Part shown: positions 18,210-26,866 of the stretch, piece by piece
How positions within the stretch are numbered: the stretch's first letter is position 1
How the letters are laid out: every line of letters begins with the position of its first letter
Assembly: GCF_012911925.1 (NCBI RefSeq)
Contig: NZ_JAAXKY010000024.1
Location: 1 to 62,547, forward strand
DNA length: 62,547 nt
Reading direction: 5' to 3'
Source: Pseudonocardia xinjiangensis
GTDB lineage: Bacteria > Actinomycetota > Actinomycetes > Mycobacteriales > Pseudonocardiaceae
The notes under the pieces: model-generated
Database searches by the model: none
What the model saw: the letters and a program-made list of their open reading frames with translations, nothing else
Told to the model about the DNA's origin: nothing
Program-made: the position numbers and the translations under genes

Positions 18210-18232
18210 GTCATTAACCGGCCAATGACTAA
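18210..18232. promoter_or_regulatory. Inverted repeat GTCATT-N8-AATGAC upstream of the SMP-30/LLM operon
   Basis: A perfect 6-base inverted repeat lies about 110 bases upstream of the SMP-30 start. Read on the minus strand it contains TTAGTCATT, which also occurs in the promoter of the SDR gene at 25622. It is a candidate operator; the divergently placed TetR gene at 18305-19033 could supply the binder. Confidence 0.5.
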
Positions 18233-18304
18233 GCGCATAATCAGGCTGGCCAAAGGATCGTGCCTGCCGGAGTTGATGTCAAGCGCCGGAGCCGGCGTCG
18301 ACCG

Positions 18305-19033
18305 TCAGCGAGCGGGCTCGCCCGCCTGCGTGGGGTCCGAAGGCTCCGTGCGCGAGGCAGGCACCGGTGGTGTGCTGGTCAGCATCGCGAGCGCGAGACC
18401 TGCGTAGAACTCGCCGAGGTCTTCCGGGCTGTCGGTGCCGCTGTGCCGGTACCAGCGGACCGGGTCGACGGCGAGGGCGATGATGCCCCGGACGACACGT
18501 TTGATGTCGATGGGCACGAAGACCCCGTCTTCGACCCCGTCGGCGACGATGCTGCGGTAGACACGGTTGGTCTCCCGCCGGATCTCGCGGATCGACGCGT
18601 AGTTCTCCGGGGTCAGATTGGCCAGCTCGTACTGCGCCACCCTGGCCGCCACGTGATAGCGAGCATTCCAGGCCACGTGGCGATAGACGATGTGCCAGAT
18701 CCGTTCCACCAGGTCGTCCTGTGCAGGGGAGCGCATGTCGTCCAGGGCCTTCACATGGGCGGTCCGGGCGATTTCGAACAGGATCGCTTCCTTGGACGGG
18801 AAGTGGACGTACATCGCGGCGGGACTCAACCCGGCGCCACCGCTGATGTCGCGGGTGGTGGTCGCCTGGAAGCCCTTGGAGGCATAACAACGGGTCGCGG
18901 AGGTCAGCAGGCGCCTCGCGACAGGCCCGTAGGAGTGGTCCCACAGCTCGGCGGATCGGTCCTGAAGCTGGGGGGCATCGAGTTCCCAGGTGTCGAATGC
19001 CCCGGGCTGCCTCTTGGCCATACGCCCCCTCAA
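18305..19033 (-). CDS. TetR/AcrR family transcriptional regulator
   Basis: The 242-residue protein has its HTH near residues 38-85 (LLTSATRCYASKGFQATTTRDI, GAGLSPAAMYVHFPSKEAILFEI). The C-terminal domain with DDLVERIWHIVYRHVAWNARYHVAARVAQYEL is of the KstR2/TetR_C_41-like kind found in lipid and steroid catabolism regulators. A shorter start at 19021 is possible. It lies downstream of the SMP-30/LLM operon promoter region on the same strand, so it may control that operon. Confidence 0.9.
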   Translation of the reverse strand: MRGRMAKRQPGAFDTWELDAPQLQDRSAELWDHSYGPVARRLLTSATRCYASKGFQATTTRDISGGAGLSPAAMYVHFPSKEAILFEIARTAHVKALDDMRSPAQDDLVERIWHIVYRHVAWNARYHVAARVAQYELANLTPENYASIREIRRETNRVYRSIVADGVEDGVFVPIDIKRVVRGIIALAVDPVRWYRHSGTDSPEDLGEFYAGLALAMLTSTPPVPASRTEPSDPTQAGEPAR

Positions 19034-19130
19034 TGGCTCGATGCCACCTGCGTCGGGGCAAACCTACCCGCTGACGGCGTTCGTCCCGGGTCTAACGTGC
19101 CTGCGCGTGCAGCGATCGGGGGGACCACCG

Positions 19131-20018
19131 ATGAAGGAGCTCAGGTTCGAGCAGGACCTGGTGCGGGCTCTGCTCCGGGATCAGCATCCGGATCTCGCCG
19201 ACCTCGAGCTCCGGGACGTCGACGGCGGCTGGGACAACCAGCAATGGCGACTCGGCGACGAGCTGGCCGTGCGCCTGCCACGCACCGAGCGCGCGCCTGC
19301 TCTGCTGCACACCGAGCAGACGTGGCTGCCGGTGCTGGCGAACCGCCTGCCGCTGCCGACGCCCGTCCCGGTGCGCATCGGCAGGCCTTCGAGCCTGTTC
19401 GAGCACACCTGGACGATCGCGCGCTGGGTTCCGGGTGATCCGGCCGATCGCGCGCCGATCACCCGCATCGATGCGGCCGAGATCCTCGCGGAGTTCCTTC
19501 GCGCGCTGCACGACCAGGCGCCCGCCGACGCACCGGCCAACCCCACGCGTGGCATGCCGCTGGCCGAGATGCAGAAGGGGGTCGACGGCGGGTTCGACGT
19601 CATCGCCGACCACCCGAGCGTCGGCCGCGCCCGGGAGGTCTGGGAGGAAGCCGTGGCAGCGCCCGTCTGGCACGGTGCGCCGCTGTGGCTGCACGGCGAT
19701 CTGCATCCGGCGAACGTGGTCGTCCGGGACGGGATGCTTGCCGGGGTCATCGACTTCGGCGATATGTGCGCAGGCGATCCCGCAACTGATCTCTCAGCCG
19801 CCTGGATCCTCCTGCCTGCCGGCACGGCGAGCCGGTTCTTCGACGCCTATGCGCTCGCCGACGACGCGACGATCACCCGGGCGCGGGGCTGGGCGGTACT
19901 CCGGGCTCTGGGCCTGATCTGGATCGGACGGAACGGGAGGCGTGGTCTGCCCGGAGGCAAACCGACCTGGGAACCGGCCGGTTACGCCACGCTCGAACGG
20001 GTCCTGGTGGCGGGCTGA
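19131..20018 (+). CDS. Aminoglycoside phosphotransferase (APH) family kinase
   Basis: The 295-residue protein has the kinase-like catalytic loop WLHGDLHPANVVV (His188, Asp190) and the metal-binding VIDFGD (Asp208). The N-terminal lobe has LAVRLPRTE with the conserved basic position. It transfers phosphate from ATP to a hydroxyl. The family includes aminoglycoside, macrolide and metabolite kinases, and the substrate cannot be told here. The ATG has GGGGGA 6 bases upstream. The VanZ-like gene follows 59 bases after its stop. Confidence 0.9.
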   Translation: MKELRFEQDLVRALLRDQHPDLADLELRDVDGGWDNQQWRLGDELAVRLPRTERAPALLHTEQTWLPVLANRLPLPTPVPVRIGRPSSLFEHTWTIARWVPGDPADRAPITRIDAAEILAEFLRALHDQAPADAPANPTRGMPLAEMQKGVDGGFDVIADHPSVGRAREVWEEAVAAPVWHGAPLWLHGDLHPANVVVRDGMLAGVIDFGDMCAGDPATDLSAAWILLPAGTASRFFDAYALADDATITRARGWAVLRALGLIWIGRNGRRGLPGGKPTWEPAGYATLERVLVAG

Positions 20019-20077
20019 CGCGAGGGCGCGCGGCCGGGCCCGGGTAGATTCCGCCGCCGGACGGAAGCGGGGGTGAC

Positions 20078-20668
20078 ATGGCCGGGGGGTGGCACTTCTG
20101 GTTCGGCACGTTCACCGGTGGCGTGCTCCTCACGCTGGCCGCACTGCCGCTGGCTGCGCTGCTGGTGTGGGTTCTGGCCCGTCGTCGGCGGGTCGCCGGC
20201 GCCACGCCGGCGTGGCGGATGGCGCTGGCCGAGGTCGGCATCGTCTACGGGACGGCGCCGTTGGTGTGGATGATCATGTTGCCGGGGAGTCAGGCCGGTG
20301 CCGTCCCGGGTCGGGTGAGCCTGGTGCCGCTGCGGGATCTGGTCACGATCATCGCAGCCGGGCCGCTGACGGCGACGGGCCAGGTCGTGGGCAACCTGCT
20401 GGTGTTCGCGGCGCTGGGCTTCCTCGCCCCGATGCGGTTCGCGGCGCTGGCGTCGGTCCCGCGGGTCCTGCTGCTCGCGGCGGGCTGTTCGGTCCTGGTC
20501 GAGGTCGCGCAGTACGTCCTGCGGTTGGACCGGGTGTCGTCTGTGGACGATGTACTGCTCAACGCTGCCGGGGCCGGGCTGGCCGCGTTGGCGTCGCGCC
20601 GCTGGTGGCAGGCTACGGCCGGAGCGTCGCCGGACAGGGCTCGACCGGCTCCGGTACCTGGACGCTGA
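20078..20668 (+). CDS. VanZ-like family membrane protein
   Basis: The 196-residue protein has about five membrane spans. The VanZ pattern is present: VSLVPLRDLVTI, VGNLLVFAALGFLAPM, VLVEVAQYVL, and SSVDDVLLNAAGAGLAAL. VanZ proteins give low-level teicoplanin resistance in enterococci, but most actinobacterial members have no known role. It lies between an APH-like kinase and a methyltransferase gene on the same strand, possibly one transcription unit. Confidence 0.85.
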   Translation: MAGGWHFWFGTFTGGVLLTLAALPLAALLVWVLARRRRVAGATPAWRMALAEVGIVYGTAPLVWMIMLPGSQAGAVPGRVSLVPLRDLVTIIAAGPLTATGQVVGNLLVFAALGFLAPMRFAALASVPRVLLLAAGCSVLVEVAQYVLRLDRVSSVDDVLLNAAGAGLAALASRRWWQATAGASPDRARPAPVPGR

Positions 20669-20739
20669 GCGCGCGCATCGCGGGGAAGATCACCAGGCTG
20701 AAGTGCTCGGGCACGGCCGCAGCGAGCCACGATGAAGGG

Positions 20740-21498
20740 ATGAGCTTCGACGTCACCGCCGATGCCTACGGGCGCTTCATGGGCCGCTTCTCCGAGCCGC
20801 TCGCGAGGCGGTTCGCCGATCTGCTGCAGCTACGGCAGGGCCGGCGTGCCCTGGACGTCGGCTGCGGATCAGGTGCACTGACCGCGGTGCTCGCCGAACA
20901 CCTGGGGGCCGGCGCCGTCGCTGCCGTCGACCCGTCCGAGTCGTTCGTCGCCGCCGTGCGAACGCGCCTGCCCGGGGTCGACGTCCGTCGTGCCGCGGCG
21001 GAGCGTCTGCCGTTCGAGGATGCCGTCTTCGACGTCGCCGCCGCGCAGCTCGTCGTGCATTTCATGGCCGATGCCGTCGCCGGCCTGACGGAGATGGCCC
21101 GCGTCACGCGCTCCGGCGGGCTCGTCGCCGCGTGTGTCTGGGACAACGGGGGCGGCCGAGGCCCGTTGTCCCCGTTCTGGCGGGTGGCGCACGACCTCGA
21201 CCCGGACGTCGTCGAGTCCGATCGAGCCGGCACGCGCGAGGGTCGGCTCGCCGAGCTGTTCGCCGCGGCCGGACTGCGGGACGTCCGGTCCGGCGAGCTG
21301 GCCGTCAGGGTCACCTACCCGACCTTCGAGGACTGGTGGGAACCGTTGACGCTCGGCGTCGGCTCCACCGGCAGCTACGTGGCCGGGCTCGACGACGCAC
21401 GGCAGGCGGCGCTGCGGGCTCATTGCGCCGCCCAGCTTCCACCACCGCCGTTCGAGATCACGGGCGTCGCGTGGTCGGCGGTGGGTGTGGCGGGCTGA
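20740..21498 (+). CDS. Class I SAM-dependent methyltransferase
   Basis: The 252-residue enzyme has the motif I LDVGCGSGALTAVL, the acidic motif II AAVDPSESFV, and PFEDAVFDVAAAQLVVHFM and RVTRSGGLVAACVWD typical of UbiE/small-molecule methyltransferases. The ATG at 20740 is chosen from family alignment; the long in-frame upstream part overlaps the VanZ gene in another frame. It follows VanZ by 71 bases. The acceptor is unknown. Confidence 0.9.
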   Translation: MSFDVTADAYGRFMGRFSEPLARRFADLLQLRQGRRALDVGCGSGALTAVLAEHLGAGAVAAVDPSESFVAAVRTRLPGVDVRRAAAERLPFEDAVFDVAAAQLVVHFMADAVAGLTEMARVTRSGGLVAACVWDNGGGRGPLSPFWRVAHDLDPDVVESDRAGTREGRLAELFAAAGLRDVRSGELAVRVTYPTFEDWWEPLTLGVGSTGSYVAGLDDARQAALRAHCAAQLPPPPFEITGVAWSAVGVAG

Positions 21499-21722
21499 TA
21501 CCCACCACCTTGCCGCGCTGTGGCGTCGATCCGCCGGAGTGGCGATCACATCATTATCGCCACTTTTCCGAAGTGGCTCTCCACTGCAACATTTGTGACA
21601 CCCTCGCCGAATTCGACAACTTCGGCGCTGGCGTCAACGAACGGGACTCGTGGCCACGTGAGATCGGGCAGTTCCCCGGTGCCCACCCCGAGGTGGTCCT
21701 TGTAGTTGACACTGGCTAGGTG

Positions 21723-22658
21723 CTAGGTGAGCAGATGATCGTCGATCCAGGAGCTGATCCGATGCAGTGCGTGTTCCCCGAGCGGAGGCACGAGGTTCAT
21801 GAACCCGTGGATGGCTCCGGGGTAGAAGTCGATCTCGGCCTCATTGCCGGCCGCGCGCCAGCGCTCTGCCATGAACAGGACGTCGTCGAGCAGCGGGTCG
21901 AGCTCCCCGATGGTGAACAGCGCAGGTGGCAGACCGGTGAGATCGGCGTACAGCGGGGAGATCGTGGGGTTCCGCAGCACCGCGGCCGTGTCGGGGAAGA
22001 TCAGCTTGCGGGTGTTCCGCAGGAACGACGTGCTGAGGACCGGCGTGGTGGGTGTCGCCAGGCGCTCGGCAAGGGTCAGTGACGGGTCGAAGACGCCGTA
22101 GGCGAGGCTGACTCCGACCACGCGTTCCATCGCGTCGTGCCTGTGCCGAACGTGGAGCACCGCCAGCGCAGCAAGATGCGCGCCCACGGAGTTTCCGCTG
22201 ATGAGCAGCTTCTCGGTGCCGAACTCGGAAGCTGCGTGGTCGAACAACCACTCGACGGCGGCCAGCACGTCCTCGAGGCAGGCCGGGTAGGGATGTTCGG
22301 GCGCCAGTCGGTAGTCGACGCTCACCGCCACCACGCCGGCTTCCCGGGCGATGAGTTCGTTGGCGTGGTCGTTCTCTTCGGGGCTGCCCCCGAACCAGCC
22401 GCCGCCGTGCACGTCGAACAGGACGGCACGAGCTTCCCCTTCCGGCCGGATGACCCGGACACGCACATCGCCGGCAGCACCCGGAATCAGCGTGTCCACA
22501 GCACCTTCGGCTCGCGGTACGCCACTCGTGGACGACCGCAGCATCGCCAGCCCGTCGGGCGTTGTGGGGTCGGGCAGTGACCGGCCTGCCTTCGCTGCGG
22601 TGATCACCCGCGCCGCCTCGCGGTCGGCGGCCGGGATCGACATGGTGGTGTAGAACAT
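21723..22658 (-). CDS. HSL-family alpha/beta hydrolase (esterase/lipase)
   Basis: The 311-residue esterase has the hormone-sensitive-lipase HGGGW oxyanion motif (FDVHGGGWFGGS), DYRLAPEHPYP, the nucleophile context ISGNSVGAHLA (GNSVG in place of GDSAG), the Asp in GELDPLLDD and the His in AIHGFMN. The ATG at 22658 has GAGAAGG upstream. It starts 39 bases after the stop of the response regulator on the same strand, so both are probably one operon. Confidence 0.92.
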   Translation of the reverse strand: MFYTTMSIPAADREAARVITAAKAGRSLPDPTTPDGLAMLRSSTSGVPRAEGAVDTLIPGAAGDVRVRVIRPEGEARAVLFDVHGGGWFGGSPEENDHANELIAREAGVVAVSVDYRLAPEHPYPACLEDVLAAVEWLFDHAASEFGTEKLLISGNSVGAHLAALAVLHVRHRHDAMERVVGVSLAYGVFDPSLTLAERLATPTTPVLSTSFLRNTRKLIFPDTAAVLRNPTISPLYADLTGLPPALFTIGELDPLLDDVLFMAERWRAAGNEAEIDFYPGAIHGFMNLVPPLGEHALHRISSWIDDHLLT

Positions 22659-22697
22659 GGATGCCTTCTCCTGGGTGGGTCCGATGGCGGGTCTCAT

Positions 22698-23477
22698 TCA
22701 CATATGGGCTGTGTCCGGTGGATCCTGCGGAACCTCGAAACGCAGCCCAGCCCCCGGGACGGTGTGGAGGTATCGCGGCTTCCTTGCGGTCTCTCGCAGC
22801 TTGCTGCGCAGCCAGGAGATATGGACCTGAACCGTGGTGCAGCGATAGGTGTCCGGTAGTCGCCACACCTCCGTCAGCAGGTCGCGAAGGGGGACCACTT
22901 CGCCCGCGCGAAGAGCCATGTACACCAGCAGGTCGTACTCCTTGGGGGAGAGGCACAGCGTTCCGCCGTCCAACTCGACGACCCGGTTCTCGATGTCGAT
23001 GGCCAATCCGCCGAAGACGAGTATCGGTGGATCCGGCAGCTGGCCGGCGTCGGCCCGGAGGGCGGCCCCGACCTTGGCCAGCAACAGGTCGGCACTGAAC
23101 GGACGAATCAGACAGCTGTCGGCGCCGGCGTTCAGTGCTGTGACGATATGGCACTCGTCGGCCCGGGAGGTGATGGCAATGACCGGAGCTCGCGCGGCGG
23201 CCCGCAAAGCGGGTAACAAGTCGATCGCGCACTGATCGGGCAACTCCAGGTCCAACAGCACGAGATGGGGCCGGGCGGTGACGGCTGACCGCAACCCGGC
23301 CATGGCGGTGGGAACCGTACTGACAAGGTGGTCGCGCAGTTCGAGCGCCGCTGATACGACCGTATTCGAGCGAGCCGTCCGGTCCTCGATGACCAGTATT
23401 CGAGGCGGGGGATCTTCGTCTTCTCTGTCGGTGCGTCTGTGCTGATCTACGCGCAACGCACAGGACCTCGCTCGCAT
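22698..23477 (-). CDS. OmpR-like response regulator with an altered receiver domain (orphan)
   Basis: The 259-residue protein has a receiver domain with RILVIEDR (Glu31, Asp32) and phosphoacceptor Asp76 (LLDLELPD). The invariant Lys after beta-5 is Arg (CLIRPF). The winged helix is complete (LSPKEYDLLVYMAL, PLRDLLTEVWR, HISWLRSKLRE, VPGAGLRFE). The Lys-to-Arg change is often linked to weak or absent phosphorylation, so it may act constitutively or bind a ligand. No kinase gene is near. It heads a unit with the esterase and is divergent from nothing close. Confidence 0.9.
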   Translation of the reverse strand: MRARSCALRVDQHRRTDREDEDPPPRILVIEDRTARSNTVVSAALELRDHLVSTVPTAMAGLRSAVTARPHLVLLDLELPDQCAIDLLPALRAAARAPVIAITSRADECHIVTALNAGADSCLIRPFSADLLLAKVGAALRADAGQLPDPPILVFGGLAIDIENRVVELDGGTLCLSPKEYDLLVYMALRAGEVVPLRDLLTEVWRLPDTYRCTTVQVHISWLRSKLRETARKPRYLHTVPGAGLRFEVPQDPPDTAHM

Positions 23478-23543
23478 AAGAGGTAGACGTTCGTCCAGGG
23501 GGAGATCGACTCGAAGTCGAGTCGGTTCGACATGAGCCGAGAC

Positions 23544-25067
23544 CTACCGAGCCGATTGGGCACGCAGAAGGTGGGCCGCGCGTTCGGCGATTGCGTACAC
23601 GGTGGCGTTGGTGTTGGCGTTGACCGGGGACGGCATCACCGAGGCGTCGATCACGCGCAACCCCTCGACCCCATGCACTCGCAGGTCCGGGTCGGCCACG
23701 GCGTGCTCGTCGGTACCCATGCGACAGGTCCCGGCGTAGTGGAAGTAGGTGTGCACGCTACGGCGTGCGTAGTCACGCAGCTGGTGGTCGTCGCTCACCT
23801 CGGGGCCGGGTTGAGCTTCGTCGCCCCGCCACGGCGCGAACGCTCGTGCGTTCCCCAGGTCACGTGCGGCGCGCAGCCCCGCCACCGCGGCGTCGAGATC
23901 CCGCCTGTCGGTGTAGTAGCCCGGGTCGATCAGCGGCGCCGCGTGCGGGTCGGCGCTCGCCAACCGGACCGAACCCCGGCTGAACGGCGCCAGGACCGCG
24001 ACCACGACGGTGTAGCCGGCGCCTCGCTCCGGGCTCGGGACCGTGTCGCCCAGCATCGGCGCGACCGCGCAGAACAGCTGCACGTCCGGCCACCCCGCCT
24101 CGGGAGTGGTGCGGATCGTGCCCTTGGCCTCGCCCCCGCCGTTGCCCACGCCGGCCACGACGGGCTGCCGCGATCGGTACACCACGCCGGTCAGTGGGTG
24201 GTCGTGCAGGTTCGTGCCCACCCCGGGAAGGTCGACGACGACCGGGACCCCGACCTCGCGCAGGTGTGACTGCGGTCCGACGCCGGAGCGCATCAACAGC
24301 TGCGGCGAGCCGATCGCACCGGCTGCCAGCACGACGTCACGGCCGCAGTCCACACGGAAGGACTGCGAGCCGACACCGTACTCGACACCGGTGCAGCGCC
24401 CGCCGCTGAAGAGGAGACGGTGCACCAGCGCGTCGGTGACGAGATCGAGGTTGGGCCGGTGCAGTGCAGGCCCCAGGTAGGCGTCCGCCGCGCTCTGCCG
24501 CCTGCCGTCGACGATCGTGAACTCCGCCCAGCCGAATCCCTCCTGGACGCCGCTGTCGATGTCGTCGACGACCGGATGACCGATCTGGCGAGCCGCTGCC
24601 AGCATGGCCTCCGACAGTGGGTGCGGCGGGGACACCCGCCACAACCGCAACGGACCGCCGTGGCCCCGCAGAGCCGGGTCACGGTCCTCGACGTGCTCAC
24701 TGCGTGTGAAGAACGGCAGCAGGTCGTCGAACCCCCAGCCCTTCGCCCCCGCCGCAACCCACGCGTCGTAGCTCGCCCGGTGGCCCCGGATGAACGACAT
24801 CGCATTGATCGCCGAGGACCCACCCACACCCCGACCGCGCGTCAACCGCACGCGCGGGCTGCCGGGCACGCTCACCGACACGTCACCCCAGTCCATCGAG
24901 GAACCCGCCAATGACGGCCAGGCCTGGGGATCGGCGACGGCGGGCAGCGCGTCCCGACTCCCTGCCTCCAGCAGCAGCACCCGCGTGCCGGCGTCCTCGG
25001 TCAGGCGGGACGCGAGCACACAACCGGCCGTCCCGGCACCGATGATCACGATGTCGTACGGACGCAT
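23544..25067 (-). CDS. GMC family FAD-dependent oxidoreductase (choline dehydrogenase-like)
   Basis: The protein of about 507 residues has the N-terminal FAD motif IIGAGTAGCVLASRL with the acidic strand end LLLEAGS. The GMC signature 1 is TRGRGVGGSSAINAM and signature 2 is AAGAIGSPQLLMRSG. The C-terminal active-site His/Asn pair lies in the HTYFHYAGTCRMG and PVNANTNATVYAIAE segments. It oxidises alcohol groups. I chose ATG 25067 with GGAG 9 bases upstream. The adjacent mycofactocin-type SDR suggests alcohol catabolism. Confidence 0.93.
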   Translation of the reverse strand: MRPYDIVIIGAGTAGCVLASRLTEDAGTRVLLLEAGSRDALPAVADPQAWPSLAGSSMDWGDVSVSVPGSPRVRLTRGRGVGGSSAINAMSFIRGHRASYDAWVAAGAKGWGFDDLLPFFTRSEHVEDRDPALRGHGGPLRLWRVSPPHPLSEAMLAAARQIGHPVVDDIDSGVQEGFGWAEFTIVDGRRQSAADAYLGPALHRPNLDLVTDALVHRLLFSGGRCTGVEYGVGSQSFRVDCGRDVVLAAGAIGSPQLLMRSGVGPQSHLREVGVPVVVDLPGVGTNLHDHPLTGVVYRSRQPVVAGVGNGGGEAKGTIRTTPEAGWPDVQLFCAVAPMLGDTVPSPERGAGYTVVVAVLAPFSRGSVRLASADPHAAPLIDPGYYTDRRDLDAAVAGLRAARDLGNARAFAPWRGDEAQPGPEVSDDHQLRDYARRSVHTYFHYAGTCRMGTDEHAVADPDLRVHGVEGLRVIDASVMPSPVNANTNATVYAIAERAAHLLRAQSAR

Positions 25068-25189
25068 CAGTAGATCTCCCATTCGGATGTCGTTTCCCTG
25101 ACAACGGGATCACCGAGCACGAGGACCTTCACTCGTACCTCCCGGGGGTGCAGCCTCACCGGTCGAGCAGATCTTTGCACACAATAGTA

Positions 25190-25204
25190 GTCACGATCTA
25201 TGAC
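25190..25204. promoter_or_regulatory. Operator copy 1: GTCAC-N5-ATGAC
   Basis: This 15-base near-palindrome shares TAGTCA-NN-ATCTAT-N-AC with the copy at 25449-25463. It lies 123 bases upstream of the GMC oxidoreductase start, just downstream of a TTGCAC (25175-25180). Confidence 0.5.
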
Positions 25205-25412
25205 GAATGATACACCGCGTGGCGACGGGGGCTGGCGATCTCCCGGGTAACCTGAGGCTCCTCGTCGAGTGCGTTCGCTGTCCCTGTGGTGACGTAGGAC
25301 GCGTCCGTCCCCGATGGCTGTTCCTGCTGGCAGCTATCCTGTCCGTCCCGTTGATCGCCGGATGTGTGAGCCGCGGTGATGAACGTACGCCCGGCGGACC
25401 GGCGGTCCGCCG

Positions 25413-25463
25413 CGGCGCGACCTTGCACCGCGGATCATCCATGTGTTAGTCATTATCTATCAC
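25413..25463 (+). promoter_or_regulatory. Promoter-like block with operator copy 2 upstream of the SDR gene
   Basis: CGGCGCGACCTTGC (25413-25426) and TGTGTTAGTC (25442-25451) are identical to blocks before the isochorismatase-like gene (26719-26732 and 26747-26756). TTGCAC and TTAGTC, 17 bases apart, could be the -35 and -10 boxes. The near-palindrome GTCAT-TATCT-ATCAC (25449-25463) overlaps the -10. The SDR gene starts 158 bases later. Confidence 0.6.
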
Positions 25464-25621
25464 CATGCTCGGCGGCGGGTCGTGTGATGCTCCTGATCCG
25501 GCCGAGCCTCCATGTGGCATTCCGGGCGAATCGCTCGATGTCGCGCTGCCGGCGCCTGTGATGCCCAGAAACGAGGCGCCCGGAACTTCGCCTCTGAAAC
25601 CAGGACGACGAGGAGATCACG

Positions 25622-26431
25622 ATGGCAGGACGTCTCGAGGGCAAGGTCGCTCTGGTCTCCGGCGCGGCGCGGGGGCAGGGCCGGTCGCACGCGGTGCGGC
25701 TGGCGCAGGAGGGTGCGGACATCATCGCGTTCGACGTGTGCCGCCAGCTCGACACGGTGCCCTACCCGCTGGCCACGCCGGAGGACCTCGCGGAGACGGT
25801 GAAGCTGGTGGAGGAGCTGGGCCGCGGGATCGTGGCGGGTGAGGCGGACGTGCGGGACTCGGCTGCGGTGCAGGCGCTGGTCGATGGGGGAGTGCGCGAT
25901 TTCGGGCGTCTGGACGTGGTGTGTGCCAACGCGGGAATCGGCGGGGTCGTGGAGAACACCTGGTCGATCACCGACGAGGAGTGGGAGGAGATGATCGCGG
26001 TCGACCTCACCGGGGTGTGGAAGACCGTGAGGGCGGCGGTGCCGGCGATGGTCGAGGCCGGCAACGGTGGCTCGATCGTCATCACCAGCTCGGCCTTCGG
26101 TCTGAAGGGCATGCCGGGCGCGACCCACTACGTCTCGGCGAAGCACGGCCTGGTCGGTCTGATGCGCAGTCTGGCCAACGAGTTGGCTCCCTACTTCATC
26201 CGCGTGAACTCGGTGCACCCGACGGGCGTGAACACGCCGATGATCGTGAACGAGTTCATGGCGCAGGCGCTGTTGAGTGCGGACGGGTCGTTCAGCCTGC
26301 AGAACGCGCTGCCGGTGGAGATGGTCGAGCCTGCGGACGTCTCGAACGCGATCGCCTGGCTCGCTTCCGAGGAGGCCCGCTACGTCACCGGCGTCACGTT
26401 GCCGGTGGACGCCGGGTACCTGCAGCGGTGA
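25622..26431 (+). CDS. Mycofactocin-coupled SDR family oxidoreductase (carveol-dehydrogenase-like)
   Basis: The 269-residue short-chain dehydrogenase has the cofactor motif SGAARGQG (residues 13-20), followed by a long insertion ([18 protein letters not shown]) typical of the mycofactocin-associated TIGR03971 group. The catalytic triad is Ser157 region, Tyr170 and Lys174 (YVSAK). It oxidises secondary alcohols; members keep NAD tightly bound and pass electrons to mycofactocin. GAGGAG stands 7 bases before the ATG. Its promoter shares an element with the isochorismatase-like gene, so the two are probably co-regulated. No mycofactocin biosynthesis gene is in the window. Confidence 0.93.
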   Translation: MAGRLEGKVALVSGAARGQGRSHAVRLAQEGADIIAFDVCRQLDTVPYPLATPEDLAETVKLVEELGRGIVAGEADVRDSAAVQALVDGGVRDFGRLDVVCANAGIGGVVENTWSITDEEWEEMIAVDLTGVWKTVRAAVPAMVEAGNGGSIVITSSAFGLKGMPGATHYVSAKHGLVGLMRSLANELAPYFIRVNSVHPTGVNTPMIVNEFMAQALLSADGSFSLQNALPVEMVEPADVSNAIAWLASEEARYVTGVTLPVDAGYLQR

Positions 26432-26866
26432 CCTCCGGATCGACCGATTCGGCAGGGGTGCTGACGACGGCGGGGCCACAATAGTCCGAATACGTGACCA
26501 GCATGCGCCATTTGCCGGCGAGGCAAGCAGGTCGGCCTGACTTTCTGAAGATCGTCATCGAGTGCCGTTCGATGTTCCGCAAGGCCGTGGGTCACCCTGT
26601 GTTCTGGTGATTGACAGGGCTCTGAGCTGCGGATATATGCGATTCCTGATCGCAATGGACAAGCGGGCTCCTGTGGTCGCGGTGAGGAACGCAGGGCTGT
26701 TCGGCGGTGGCCCCATAACGGCGCGACCTTGCGTCGGCCTGAGGCCTGTGTTAGTCCTGGTTTATGACAACATGCGCCCTGGTGCACGTGACGTCAGCCG
26801 ATCTTCTGCTCGGCGTTTCGCTCATGCCGAGCATCGACTGTCCCAAGTGAAGGAGAAGCAGAAGTC
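26432..26866. other. Intergenic region before the isochorismatase-like gene
   Basis: These 435 bases contain no gene I can support. Besides the promoter-like block at 26719-26768 I see no repeats or hairpins of note. Confidence 0.6.
26719..26768 (+). promoter_or_regulatory. Promoter-like block with operator copy 3 upstream of the isochorismatase-like gene
   Basis: It repeats the 14-base and 10-base blocks found before the SDR gene, with TTGCGT and TTAGTC 16 bases apart as possible -35/-10 boxes. The near-palindrome GTCCT-GGTTT-ATGAC (26754-26768) overlaps the -10 in the same way as in the SDR promoter. The start codon is about 100 bases downstream. Confidence 0.6.

Larger units (their letters stand above)
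25068..25621. other. Intergenic regulatory region between GMC oxidoreductase and SDR genes
   Basis: These 554 bases separate divergent genes and hold no gene I trust. An 80-codon frame at 25207-25449 with a lipobox-like LIAGC is probably chance, since it overlaps the promoter. Two copies of an inverted-repeat element (25190-25204, 25449-25463) and a promoter-like block lie here. Confidence 0.6.

Noticed and set aside
25207..25449. Small lipoprotein-like frame with a hydrophobic stretch and LIAGC
   Set aside because: No ribosome binding site, poor codon use, and it overlaps the promoter block shared with the isochorismatase-like gene.
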